In this document: piece by piece, positions 11,762 through 23,897 of the stretch
Layout: each line of letters begins with the position of its first letter
How positions within the stretch are numbered: position 1 is the stretch's first letter
DNA from: Rotaria sordida
Taxonomy: Eukaryota; Rotifera; Eurotatoria; Philodinida; Philodinidae
Assembly (NCBI GenBank): GCA_905250125.1
Contig: CAJNOL010000379.1
Location: forward strand, 1-64,000
Direction: 5' to 3'
Length of the DNA stretch: 64,000 nt
The notes under the pieces: generated by a model
Seen by the model: only the letters and a program-made list of their open reading frames with translations
Told to the model about the DNA's origin: nothing
The model's database searches: none
Translations under genes and position numbers: made by a program

Positions 11762-13660
11762 TTAAGTACTAACAATTTCTTCTTCGAGATAACGTGCGAC
11801 TTCTTGTAATAAAGATTTAACAATAGGTTGTAAATATTTTTCAACAACAAGATAATCAGCTTCAGCTAAAATTGGTTCTCGTTCAAGTTCATCACGCATA
11901 TGTTCACGTAAAAGAAGACGTAATGCTTTTTCTGAACCATAAAAATTATTTGCATATTTTTTTTGAAATAAATCCGAACGATTTTTTTCTTGTCGTTGAA
12001 TTTCTTGTTCAATATCATCAAACATTTTTGATTTAAATATTAATTTTTCTTTCCATAATTCATTTAACATTGTTAATGTACGATTTAAAAAATCTATATG
12101 TTTTGTTTGATCATTATGAGAAGAATCAATAACTAAATAACGATGACCACATGCTTCAAGTAATGCTTGTTGTTTACATTCTTTATTTATCCAATCATCA
12201 ACAGATATACCTTTTCTTTCAAGACGATCAATAAATGAAAAAACAACTATTGACTGATCTAACGCTTCGGCACCTACAAATAGAATTAAGATTATAGTAT
12301 ATAATAAAGTCAATTTTTAAAGATTAGAAATCAGTTTATTTGATATAGGTTGCTAAAGGAATCTAGTAAATAGATGGAATTATGGTAAGATATAAAAATT
12401 TCAGAACAATCAATTTAGTTTTTTTTTGTCATAGGTAAGAATACAATTAATTGTTTTTTTTCTCCATTTTCTACACTGATTTTGCATTAGAATATACTAA
12501 TGATTGTTTCCTGTAGTAAAAAATGTATTCAAAGTCATTGATGATGATTAGAAAAAGAAGACTACTAATAGTTCGTCTGAATACATATAGCAGCACTCGA
12601 TCTAATAACGATGAAATCGATCAAAGAATTCTTAGTGTTCATTGGAACAAAGAAATGAATTCTTTTGATTACCGTAAAATCTCCAATGCATTCACTTGCT
12701 ATATATTGTGACTAAACGATGTATTAATTTCTTTGCCTTTATCTATGATAGAAAAAAATTGATTCATTGAGTGAAAATATTCAAATTTTTGGCTTTCTGA
12801 AAAACGACGATTGGATCACTCTGTACAAACATTAAACTCAGAAATAAATAAAAATACTCTGTATTTCTTCTTACTTTTAGACAGATTTTCCAGTGTTAGA
12901 ATGTTGTTCTTTAAATTATTCAGTCGGATACTTTTCAAAAAAGAAGAAATAGAGAATGAATGGAAAGAGTATTAATTAATACTCAGGCCATAAAAAGTAA
13001 TTTTCATAATATTCAATCATATATTTACCATTATGTGTTTAATTATCTCTCATGAAAATATCTATTAGTTATTTTCCATTTGTTTTATTCTTAAATAAAA
13101 ATGAGGATATCTTTAATCAAAAGTAATTCAAATTAATTAACTCTATTCTGAAAATGTATCAAAAGAAAATAAAAAATTAATGAAACACATTTTCTTACCA
13201 AATACAGTTGTTACAATTTGTTTCATATCAAATCGTTCATTCTTTGCATCATCACAACTAAGTATAAGAAAAATTGCATGTGGACCAGGACTAACAAGTG
13301 CAACACATTTCGCAAGTCGTCTCATGTCTTTTTCATTTGATGTTGCATCTTTTAATATGAATAAAGGCTAGAATAGAAATTTTACTAATATTTTTTTTTG
13401 TTCTTTTTTTTCTTTAAATTTAAAAAACATACAGGAGCATCAACAACAAGTAAATGTTTGTCAGTAAGAATATTTTTATTAGTAAAATGTCTTGGTTGTG
13501 TTGTTGGTGTTGCAGATTCAACTGAACTTGATGCACCAACAGGAAAAACATTGTGACCAGCAAGAATATTTGCAATAGATGATTGACCAGTTTTTGGTGG
13601 ACCAATAAGAAGTAAACGAATTTCTTCTGTAGCAGTTTGTGTAGAATTTTCCGAGGCCAT
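11762..13660 (-). CDS. GIMAP/AIG1-like GTPase-fold protein with degraded G motifs
   Basis: Three exons (13660-13433, 13367-13199, 12273-11762) join in phase for 302 residues. The fold is recognisable: LLLIGPPKTGQSSIANILAG at the P-loop position, LLVVDAP at G3, SPGPHAIFLIL (AIG1-family hallmark), a basic/acidic switch, VVFSFIDRL at G4, then a long helical charged C-terminus. AIG1/GIMAP proteins are septin-related GTPases that often scaffold on membranes. Key residues differ here: the P-loop Lys is Gln (G20-x4-G-Q-S), G3 DxPG reads DAPP, and the G4 [TN]KxD reads SFID. GTP binding is therefore doubtful. There is no transmembrane tail. The second intron is 925 bp, long for this window, with nothing recognisable in it. 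Confidence 0.75.
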
Positions 13661-14703
13661 TTTAAAGCACTAGTAAACAGTACAGTTTGAAGATGATGAA
13701 GTAGTGTAAAAAGAAACAAATATAAAGTGAATAGAATAGACTTGTAAAGTTAGTTTTGATTGGATTATTTTTTATTCAAACAGAAATTAGCATAAAAACT
13801 TTCATTATATAAATTAGAAAATATGATTACACACAAGCATATACTTTATAATTGTTCATTATTCTATAAAGAATAGAAGTATAATTTTTTTTAAAGTTGC
13901 ATTAGAATCTAACGCCATCTGTAGGATCAATTTTTTTTTGATCCCTAGATAAATTTTAGTATAAAAGAAATTCATTTGAATTGAAGAGTCTATCAATAAT
14001 TGAATATACGAAATCACTTATGTTACAAGCATTTATGATGTATTAATTAAGAATCAGAAGAGTTATATTCTTTCAACGAAAGCAAAGCATCATATAGAAA
14101 ATCGAAAATAATAAAAAAGAACTGATTCTATCAGAACAACTATTTTTTGCTTGATTAGGTGATCAATTGTTAAGAAATCGTTTATTATGATTATTTTTTT
14201 TTTATATCGTTACTACATATACATGTAAGAAATTTCTAATCACATATCTCAAATATTGACTCATATCATATTCTTAATATTTAAATTTAATTAATAAAAG
14301 AAAGAAAAAAAAAGAATACTCTTTTTCTCCTAGAATATCAATTAGTTTTGAAATATTTTTTCATTTTATAGTTCATTATTGATACTTTATTATAAGCATA
14401 TGTGAGCTCTTTCTTTTTTTTTCCTCTCATTTTTCTCTCTGTTGAACAAATTTTAGAAATATTTCTCTAAATATAGTAAGGTGCAACGACTACTTGAATA
14501 AAGTGCATGACAACGAACATTTTTTTAACGAAAAATAAGGTGAAGCAACAATAAGGCTTTTTCTTTTTTATAACTGTTTAATCACCTAAACAAACAAACA
14601 TCAATTAGAGTAAAAGTATGTGTGTAGACACGAACGATTTTCGTAACTTTGTCTTATAGTTGAATTCAAAGAAAAATTCGATTAAGAATTTAAAATACAA
14701 CAG
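13661..14703. promoter_or_regulatory. Divergent intergenic region
   Basis: About 1 kb between the minus-strand GIMAP-like gene and the plus-strand gene at 14704, so it should hold two promoters. No TATA or other element stands out; no coding signal. Confidence 0.4.
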
Positions 14704-16439
14704 ATGATCTGTCAAGGTAATAGTCCTTTTTTTCAATGGACTGCACAAGTTCCAATATCTTTTACTGAATGGAAATATGTTCTCACGAAATTAACACCCA
14801 AAGAAACTTCAAAGTGTTTAAATATTTTATCTTAAATGATCATTATTTCCTTATTTATTTCAATAGACTCTCATCATCTGATCCTCATTTTCGATCAACA
14901 CCACAAATAAACAAACAAGATCGACAATCATTACCACGAAATCAAGTTTTTGGTGATACAGTTGTTGATACATTTCTTGCTTCATCATCAAATATAGCTC
15001 AATCATCAATTGATATTTCACAACAAGGTATATAATAAACAAGAAACTAATCATACATTGTCATATATTTATTCATACAGATGTACCAAAACTACTTACA
15101 TCACCAACAAAACGTTATGTTTCATCATTTAAAACACTTGTTAGTTCAACAAATATCAAGCAAACACAACGATTAAATCATTTCAATGATAATGTTATGA
15201 TTCTTAAATTACCTAAAGAACGTAAGAAATTAGACATTTCATAATTATTACAATATTATTATTGAATAAATAGATACAAATAATGGTTCTGTTACTTGTT
15301 CATCATTATCAAGTAAAAATTCAACTTTATCAATGGCAACAACAGCAGCAATTATGTCTACTAAATCACAACAATCACAACAACAACAACAGCAAAATAT
15401 TTCTCCATTAAAGTTAACTCCAATATTAAAAGTAGAAGGACAAAGTAAGTTTAGATTGGAAAAAGAATTGATTCATTTCTATATTTAATTTTCATTTTTT
15501 ATTTATTTCTTTTGTTTTGTTTTTTTGACATTCTCATCTATACGGTTTGGTTAAATCTGTAGTGCATGAATCTATAAAAGAAGGAGAAACAGAACAAAAA
15601 GTGTGTTGAATAGTGATGATGGAAAAAAAGAGAATGATTTGACGCGCGCCAACCGAATGCAAACGAGTAAGAAGAGAATTGACAACATCAAATGTTGAAA
15701 AATAAAACATGCGCAGAGTAATGAGGAGTCAGACAAATGCAACAAAATCTTTCTCTATCTTTTCTTTCTTATTCCAGTGTTGATTGTAAATTTTACACAC
15801 ATGTCTATTGTTTATTATTATAGAACGTCGTATTGTAAATCATGATTCTTCAGTAATTGTTCCATCCACCACTGACGTACCCGTTAGTTCCACTTCAACA
15901 AATCAGATGGCGATGAGTACTAGTGGTCATCCTCAAACAAATTCATCTGTATTTAGTTATCGAAGTGGTGCAGCAGCAGGTGGAAATACTATTCGACAAA
16001 GAACAATAGCTGAAACAACATCAAATAGTTTATTAATAGCAACTGAAAGATTTAAATCTAATATATCTTCATCAATGCGTACAACACGACAATTATTGCC
16101 AACAACGACAACATTATCATCTACATATACATCATCTCAACAAACACAACGAAATAATAATCAAAATATAAAATCACGTATACAACAAGAAAAATTCATG
16201 AATTCTAGAGGTAATGTTTATAATAACTATTTAGAAATAATTTTATTATTTTTATACTTTTTTTTTTAGAAATTTATGAATATCCTGATCCATTTACTAA
16301 TTGTCCTCACGATATATTAAATAAATTATCACAACTTACTAAACTTCAATTAGAAACAATTGAATTGGAAAAGAAAAAACGACTTATTAAGAAAAAACCA
16401 ATAACAAATGGTACTGTTCAAGGCAAAGATAGTCCATAA
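14704..16439 (+). CDS. Unknown Ser/Thr/Gln-rich disordered protein
   Basis: I do not recognise it. Six exons close in phase: 14704-14813, 14867-15027, 15081-15221, 15274-15444, 15824-16210 and 16270-16439, for 379 residues. The N-terminus (SPFFQWTAQVPISFTEWKYV) is the only aromatic, folded-looking part. The middle is low complexity (Ser, Thr, Asn, and a Gln run encoded by CAA/CAG at about 15370-15400). The C-terminal 55 residues (EYPDPFTNCPHDILNKLSQL, then a Lys-rich helix) look like a short conserved helical tail. Four introns are 52-59 bp; intron 4 is 379 bp and contains an unusual GC-rich patch near 15640. Start choice: the first ATG whose exon ends in a phase-2 donor matching exon 2. An upstream exon cannot be excluded. 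Confidence 0.65.
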
Positions 16440-18072
16440 TGATTACTACTTGTAAAATTTCTTTTGCTACGTTTATTTTTTCTTTTATTTGTCTCAAGAA
16501 GAATGTTATGTTTCTATGTGTCATGTCAATCAAAGATTTTTTTTCTTGTTTTCTTGCCCATTGAAAGAAAAAAAATAACAACATTATTTTGTGTTTAAAA
16601 ATAAAACAATGAAGGGCAGGAAAAAAAATCTTTGTTAGAAATTTTTCAATACTTTTTTTTTTAATAGAAAAATAATCATTTCGTACGTATTCTCTCGAAT
16701 TAATTCTCATGTACTTAAAAAAAAAAGATTATCATAGATATTTTTAAAAAGTATTGATTTACCTTAGACTGTAAACATAGGATCTAGACACGAAAATTCA
16801 ATTGTGTCGTTAAACATGTCAAAGTTACAAATAGCCATCGAATAGTTATGGTCCAAAGGATCATGTGGTAATTATGATATACAATGAGTCGTCTCGTAAC
16901 TATGGTTGAAACGTTCGTGAGAAAGATTATTTGGTCACTACGATTTGAAATCAACTGACCATTATGTGTTAGAAAAATGAGAAGCATTATTATTTCGTGG
17001 TCTATAAGTGAGCATGGGATTGATCAATAAATTAAAGTGTGATAAGCGGTTTTGAATGTATAATTAATGATAAACAAACAAAAATCATATTCTTTAAAAA
17101 TAATGTGACATTAAATTTTTTTTTTGAGTACAAACAACACTAATATAAACTAATTATGAAACATTGTATTCTTAACGACAATGTCAAGTTTTCCGTTTAG
17201 AATGCTCAAACTTCAAACATTATGTCTTTTGATCGATGCAATACTATTTATGATCGCATATCATTCATAGTAACTGTACTACCCAATCTGATATACCTAG
17301 ATATAGTATTAAAAAGAAATCTTTTTTAAACTCAATTACCATTGGAAATTTTGCAAATAAACTTTAATATTATGGAATTAGAAAACAAAGCGCATATTAA
17401 TGACAACAAATATACAATCAAAAAATTTCACGAAATTTCTCTTAAAAGAAAAAATAACCTTACTCTATCCATAAATTGAACTCTATCGAAAAACGTTTAT
17501 TGTATTCAAAAATCTATTCACTATCAAGAAGAAATAAAGTATTATATTAGAGAAAATTTTTTTTTTCGTTAAAAACTTGCTTGTATATATCGTCTGCACT
17601 CTTCAAATTACCTTTTATAACTGGTTAGTATATACATATTGTGTTTTAATTTTTGTTTGTCTCCTACTTTCCCTAATGCACATTTCTATCTACTTACAAC
17701 TATATCTGTCTCTCTATGCTGTCACCCACGGAAAAATTTTTGAATAAAACTGCAATCAACTGAGGTCTTTCTCAATATGGTATACTTAATTGCAACCACA
17801 TGATCAGATATTGCGGTTAGTAAAGGTTTCTTTTTTTAAAATTTTCCAAGGACAGTCTAGGACCAAATGAACCGGATATCAACGAACATTACTCGTTATT
17901 AAACATTTTGAATACCATAATTCTTCAAAATTATTTTGTTTTGAAATGACGAAAAAAAACATATATATGGTATATCTTGAACTTTTAACCACTTCTACAA
18001 ATATTTTAAAACTGTATATATATCATAAATTTTACTTTGAACTTTAGATATATAATAGAGTTTATGTTCTCC
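16440..18072. other. Intergenic, no gene seen
   Basis: AT-rich flank after the 14704 gene. Open frames on the minus strand here show no domain or codon signal. Confidence 0.45.
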
Positions 18073-18384
18073 CAGCAGTGTCCAAGGACTGAGAAATAGG
18101 AATTCCTAATTTTCAGAGGACTTGTCAGTGTAGCTATGATAATTCCTTGGGGAAATGGGAATTGACCATTATTTCCATCACAGTTCCCTCATTCATGAAA
18201 GTCAAGATAATGCTTTTTTTGCAATAACTTTCGTACTCATACGTTCATGTGCACAAATTTCTTGATGAAAACGAGTGTAAGAGTAATAAGTACCGCGGAT
18301 ATTGTATTTTTTTAATTTTAGCGTTCAAGGAAATGTCAGGGAACTGAGTAGGAATTCCTATTCCTCAGTCCTTGGACACCCCTC
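18073..18384. mobile_element. Small MITE with hAT-like inverted termini
   Basis: About 310 bp bounded by inverted repeats. The left end contains GTGTCCAAGGACTGAG(A)AATAGGAATTCCTA, and the right end is its reverse complement with one mismatch (TAGGAATTCCTATTCCTCAG, then TCCTTGGACACC). No coding capacity. The CAGnG-like ends suggest hAT affinity, but no 8-bp target duplication is visible because its right end abuts the next element directly. Confidence 0.7.
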
Positions 18385-20133
18385 GACATATCACCATAAA
18401 CATGATGAATCCATTCTACTGTATGATGAGAAAAGATTTTAATTCTCCTAATATGCATATTATCCAAAAGGAAATATTCTCAAATGAAAAAATGATCGTA
18501 AAAACAAGGAATAATTGATTGATGAATATTGATACGTTTTATTCAATATTTAACATGATATATTGGAAGATTAGTTGAATCGAATATAAAACCTATTATG
18601 GTTTTCGATAGTTCATCATTAGCAACAAAATGAATTACAAATATTAATTGTAGCACGTGTATTTAAGATATGAATCTTTTGGCTAGTTATTTTGTTTCTT
18701 GTGAACGTGAAAGAAATCGATTACGTGCACAAAAAACAATTGAAATTACACCGAATATGGTTTGAAATGTTTTTCGAGTATAAGATTATCTTGTTTCTTT
18801 ATATTATAAATGGTATATTTTTGTTTTGCTTTTGGGCTGTTTGAATTAAGGGGATTGATGTGATTGTTGCACCATAGGAAGCGGATGCTCAATTAGCGTA
18901 GTAAAATCGAAGAAAAATAACTGAGTCTGTTATAACAGAAGATTTAGAGCTTTTTCTTTTGGTTATCATCATGTTAGTAATCAAAGGAGAAGGATAATAT
19001 AAATACTTCTTTCATAAATATCTTTAGATTTTATTTAAACTTGATGAACAAGAAAATGGTAAATTATTTGAAAGAACAAAATTTGATTCAAAAAAGGAAT
19101 TTAGTCTTGATAAATTTGAAAAATTTCGTTAGATGTGTATTTTATCTGGATGTGATTGTTTTGATAATATAACTGGAATTGGTTTAGCTAAAGCAAAAAG
19201 AAAATTTTTAGTAGAACACAAATGACAAATATTGGATTAGTAATTGCCATAGAATATTGTTCCAATTGTTATTCTGTTTTTTTTTGTGTTAAATATATTC
19301 TTAAACAATTACCACAAAATCTTGGTAAATTAAATCTTCATGTAACAAATAATTATATCATAGGTTTCAAATGAGTACATTTAGCATTTCTTCATCAAAT
19401 TGTTTATGATCCTATACAAAGAAAACAAGTACTACTTAATCCAATCTCAGATATTGTTGATTATGATCAATTAAGATTTGCTGAACAATACGGAAAAACA
19501 ATAAAACTCTCAACAAGATATCTTCATTTTTTAGATGTGATTATACATCACTTGCTTTTCAATATGAAATTGGGGATTTAAATGTAAAAACAAAACATAT
19601 AGTTGGTAATTTTCATCTAAGTAAATGGGAAGTAAATAATTTTTTAATTATTTTGGTTGAAAGACTATCTTTGAGTTCTGTCCTATTTTCATTAACATCA
19701 ACACAAATTAATCAACAGATGTTTTCTACACCATCATCACCAAGAAAAATTCGATCAAAATCCGATTCATGAGCACCTGATGCACTTTCTTCTTCAGCAA
19801 TTCTTAATATGTATTTACCAACATCAAATCAGAAGAAAATTGATATTACAACAAAAACTACATCATTTCTTCAATATCATACATCTAATATTCAAAGTAT
19901 TGAAATCGTTAAACGATCACTTTTACTGAATCAATATGATAATGATACATCCAATTGATGTTTTTTCATCATCGACTGTAACTAAAACAAGTATTTTATA
20001 GAATTATTCCTTGTTTTTACGATCAATTTTTCATTTGAGAATGTTTCCTTTTGGATTATTTGCATGTTAGAAGAATTAAAATCTTTTCTCATCATACAGT
20101 AGAATGGATTCATCATATTTTTTATGATATGTC
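18385..20133. mobile_element. 1.75-kb TIR element carrying a decayed EXO1 gene
   Basis: Terminal inverted repeats of about 132 bp, 18385-18516 and 20002-20133, are roughly 90% identical by eye. Both hold GATGAATCCATTCTACTGTA, then TGATGAGAAAAGATTTTAATTC, in opposite orientation. Everything between them that I can recognise is an intron-containing relic of exonuclease 1 on the plus strand. No transposase is seen. It resembles a Pack-type element (a non-autonomous DNA transposon that captured a host gene), although an EXO1-like nuclease native to the element is also possible. No target-site duplication could be identified. Confidence 0.75.
18669..19960 (+). pseudogene. EXO1: EXO1-like exonuclease 1 pseudogene (lacks first ~110 codons)
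   Basis: Translated pieces match the XPG/FEN1-family nuclease EXO1 in order: RNRLRAQKTIEITPNM (EXO1 CFTRSINIT region), IDVIVAP*EADAQLA* (VAPYEADAQLAY), VITEDLELF, ILFKLDEQENGK, FEKFR*MCILSGCD (FRYMCILSGCDY), ITGIGLAKA (helix-hairpin-helix), KYILKQLPQNLGKL, YIIGFK*VHLAFLHQIVYDPI, SLAFQYEIGDLNVKT, then an EXO1-like Ser-rich tail. EXO1 resects DNA ends and acts in mismatch repair. It is dead here: there are in-frame TAG/TAA/TGA codons and frame changes, and the N-terminal nuclease half is missing. It still has introns (for example before the codon run at about 18850 and at about 18975-19027), so it is a DNA-level duplicate, not a retrocopy. Confidence 0.85.
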
Positions 20134-20417
20134 AATCGGTACATATTATTTGCATCATTGTGAACTATATGTATTTCGAAGAATATTCTAGAACAATTTA
20201 TCGAAATCGAGATGTATATTATAGTCGACTATTCACTATATTTTTCGTTTTGTTTGTTCTGTTTCTCTGTCGGCATTCTTCCCCTTTCGCTCGCTATCCA
20301 TCTTCTAGATATTTTGTTCTAGAATTTTCTGTCTAGTCCCTTCGATAGTATCTTTGTCTATAGGTAGTAATATGTATATATACTCGTTTTTCTTCACTTT
20401 GGTCCGTTCTACTGACG
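20134..20417. other. Spacer between EXO1 element and next relic
   Basis: No feature recognised apart from AT-rich sequence and a short open frame without protein signal. Confidence 0.35.
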
Positions 20418-20935
20418 ATGAACAACTCCAATAAACCCCAACAAGTTGATGAAAATCTTCATCGTAATCAACTTAACAAACTCAAAGAATTGTATGAAGA
20501 AAAAGTTGAAATGATGTTGAAAATAGGTGATGAAATAAGAAGTTTAAAATGAGACATTGCTGCTACTGAAAGCAACGTTCAAATGGCAGTGGAACAAGAG
20601 CATCAAGGAATTGTTAAGAAAGGCAAACGCAAAAGCAGCAATAGTAGTAAAGTTATTTATTTAATTATTAAATTTAAATATATTCTTTATAGAAATCTCG
20701 ACGAGCGATATTTTATTGATAGTATATGATGGAACTGGTTCTGAAAGTGATAAAACAAGATCTTCTGAAGACGATGAAACGGTAAGAGAAAAACAACAAA
20801 AAGAAAAATCATTTAAAGCTTTTTTTAAATAGAATAACAATATAATGGTGATGAACAGTGCATCAACAGCAAGTTCAAATGCTATGACTCTTACTGTTCC
20901 AATCAATGAAGATTATGAAGATGACAAGAGGACGT
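20418..20935 (+). pseudogene. Broken gene fragment, coiled-coil/acidic protein
   Basis: An ATG at 20418 opens a helical charged frame (NQLNKLKELYEEKVEMMLKI) interrupted by TGA at about 20549, then a basic stretch ending at a donor at 20652. The next exon (from 20693) must change frame to read DGTGSESDKTRSSEDDET, and a third exon (20833-20935) reads NNNIMVMNSASTASSNAM and ends at GAC|GTGAGT. An in-frame stop plus a frameshift plus a missing 3' end point to a pseudogene. Family unknown. Confidence 0.55.
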
Positions 20936-21002
20936 GAGTGTGGGTGTTGGTGTTGAAATTCCCTTATACCATATACCCACATTCACCCACACCCACATCC
21001 TT
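20934..21002. repeat. Degenerate telomere-type repeats in inverted arrangement
   Basis: A G-rich block (GTGAGTGTGGGTGTTGGTG) is followed about 25 bp later by a C-rich block with three CCCACA units (CCCACATTCACCCACACCCACA). The unit TGTGGG/CCCACA is the one I recall as the bdelloid rotifer telomere repeat. The two blocks are in opposite orientation and could fold on each other. Confidence 0.55.
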
Positions 21003-22213
21003 TGACAATATAATTAATTTTGGCAACACAATTTCATTTTTTATGAAAAAATAAGTCCGCCCCCAATAGGTTAAGAGAAGCGTAAATGATATTGAGATTC
21101 AATCAGACTTAAATACTTTTGAGTAGAATCATCATTTTCAGAGTTTCTCATCTATCACTGCGCTTCGTAACGAGTTCGATGAAAATAATCTGTAGAATGT
21201 TAAGTTTCACGATGAAAGGAGAAACTAAAAATAGCTGTCAAACTTAGTCAAATTGGGAATAACAAATAAACCGTTGATTCTTGCATAAATAGATTAATCT
21301 TACATTGCTCATCGAATATTGATGATTGGTTTGCGTAAGCTTGTCAAACATTTATTAATATTCATTATTTTCGCAACGGAGAGCTGAAACATGTTGACTA
21401 AATGGTTGAAAAAAGGAAAAAATTTGCCTATGTGATGATGTCTTAACTAAAAAAATTCTAACAGACTATGTTCTTTGGATAGAGTTGACCATTTTGTAGA
21501 GGATTTTACAAAGAATCTATTGATAAAAAGAATTTTTTTAAAGTCAAGTTAACAAAAGAAAAGAGATTTTGCAAATACTCATAAACTAATTCTTTACAGT
21601 TTATTCGTTATTTTCTTTTTTCTGTAAATAAATTCTATAAAATTTATTTTTTTTGGTCTAGACTAGCTATGTATCTGATTAATGGAATGAAACTTAATTT
21701 TTACCGGAGATATTTTACAAGCAAAAGAAACAAAAACGAGACATTAAAAGAAGACATGTTATTTCTAATATAAAATCATGATTCATCTATCATATTCTAA
21801 ATAAAAATAATAATAGACATTGGAAATCGGAAGGAATTCCACATCAATAATGTTGAGAGAATGCCATTACACAAAAGTTATTCACATGAGAAAACAAAAT
21901 GTCAAAAAATATGATGTCAAGCTGTTCAATACATTCAACTATCTTATATTATTAATAAAAATATTTCTGTTTGTTGAACTGTTGAAATAATAAATTCAAA
22001 ATAGACTTCTTAAACTTTGCTTACATATTGTCTATGACACAAAATAGATCAATATACAATCGTCAAAACAAACAAAAAGACAAAAGAGATTCACAACAAA
22101 TAATGAAATATATATATATATATATATATGTATATAGATAAAAAATATAATCAAATGCACTGAGCATTTATATATATATAAGGATACAGATTGTTTTTCT
22201 TTTTTTGAATCAT
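21003..22213. other. Intergenic, no gene seen
   Basis: AT-rich, with TA microsatellites at about 22110-22130 and 22168-22180 just beyond the stop of the PRKX-like gene. No coding signal. Confidence 0.45.
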
Positions 22214-23897
22214 TTAGAAATCTTTAAATAGTTGCACTTCATATTTTGCTGCTTGTGGTGTTAATTTAATATCAAATTCATCATAAGTATCAAAATTTGC
22301 TGTATCACCTTCTGATGTCACTGTAGGTTTTATAGGTGGTTCTATTTTCTGTTCATATACATCTGTCCATGATATAGCAATAAACCATTGTTCACGTTTG
22401 ATTTCTTCACCACCATCTTTTGCTGAACCAAGTCGTTGAGCTTGATCTGTATGAAGTATTTTACGAAGTAATTGTTTGGCAGCATAATCAAAATGACGTG
22501 GAAAATCAATTTTACCACAAATAATTTTTTGATATGCTACAAATTGATCAGCATCATAGAATGGTGGATAACCTAAAAATAAATAGATAAACATTAAAAG
22601 AAAAATGTTTTATTTTTGATTAATTACCAGCAAGCATTTCATATATGAGAATACCAAATGCCCACCAATCGGATGCTTTATGATGACCACGATTTTGAAT
22701 AACTTCTAAAAAAGTATTTAAAAAAAACGTCAATAAATAGAAACGAACAATATTGATTGTATTCATACCTGGTGCAAGATAATCAACAGTACCACATAAT
22801 GTAAATGTACGTTCTTTAGTTTCTTTTGCAAAACCAAAATCTACTAGACGTATATGTCCTTTTCCATCTATTAAAATATTTTCCTAGAAAAAAAAGAACC
22901 AGAGATGATTTTGTTTTTTTTTATCGAATTAAATTAGTTTATTTTTAAAACAAAAATATATATATATATATTTCTTACTGGTTTTAAATCTCGATAGAGT
23001 ATATCTAAATGATGTAGATAATCAAGTCCAAGTAAAACTTCACTTGCATAAAACATAGCTGTTTTAGAATCAAATTTTTCTCGTTTACGCATCATTTGAA
23101 AAAGTTCACCACCGGGTAAATAATCAAGTAAAAGATAAACTAAACTATTAGTATGTGTTGTCCAATATAAACGTACAAGAAATGGATGATTAATTTTTGA
23201 TAATATATGTTTTTCATTTTGTACATGTTCAGTTTGTTTCGATTCAATAATACGTTTTATAGACATTGTTTTAAGTGCATAATATTTCTTACTATCACGA
23301 TGATAAACAAGTTGTACACGACCAAATGTTCCTAAAGAAATAAAATTATTTAAAAAAAAACAAAATCTTCTAATTTTTGTTTTCTATAAAATTCTTACCA
23401 GTACCAATCGTTCGTACAGTATCAAATGATTCTAATGTAAATTGACTATTAATTAAAGTGTTTAATGATGATGATGATGCTTTATTTATATGATTTGGTT
23501 TTACTTCAACTGATTTATTTGAAACTGAATCAACCAGTGAAATGGAACTATTTCCGGAATATGACAAACTTGAATGTGATCTTGTTGGAGGTACATTATC
23601 AAGTGTAGTAGAAGCCATTTTATCTGTTATTAATACGGTACTGTTTGTTGGTGTGCTAGTATTGCTTGGATTAAGTTTAACAGGTGATGCTATTGGACCA
23701 ATAGAACTTTCTTTTGATGACATTCGACCTGATTTTTGTCGAGATGTTGGTGTTGCTGACACTACAATTGGAGGTTTTTTATTTAATGTTACTTTTCTTT
23801 GAGAAAGTGCAGATGTTGAAGATGATGCAGGAGGTAGACGTTGTTTTAATAAATGTTCAGATGGTTTTGATGCACTAATGGGACGAACTGATGCCAT
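22214..23897 (-). CDS. PRKX/PKA-C3-like AGC protein kinase
   Basis: Five exons (23897-23399, 23331-22979, 22883-22769, 22705-22628, 22572-22214) close in phase for 467 residues. The N-terminal ~150 residues are Ser/Thr-rich and disordered. The kinase core is complete: glycine loop GTGTFGRV, ATP-binding Lys in YYALKTM, alpha-C Glu in VQNEKHIL, catalytic YRDLKPEN, DFGFAK, activation loop TFTLCGT, APE, and the AGC C-tail ending LFKDF at the very C-terminus. PRKX-like kinases phosphorylate basic substrates and are cAMP-regulated through R subunits. The C-terminal FxxF ending and the [11 protein letters not shown] motif match PRKX more closely than PKA-C. The P+1 region reads [10 protein letters not shown] where PKA kinases have CGTPEYLAPE, a possible substrate-specificity change. 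Confidence 0.88.

Noticed and set aside
12523..12711. 62-codon plus-strand frame inside the GIMAP-like intron
   Set aside because: No motif, no splice context, AT-driven composition; most likely chance.
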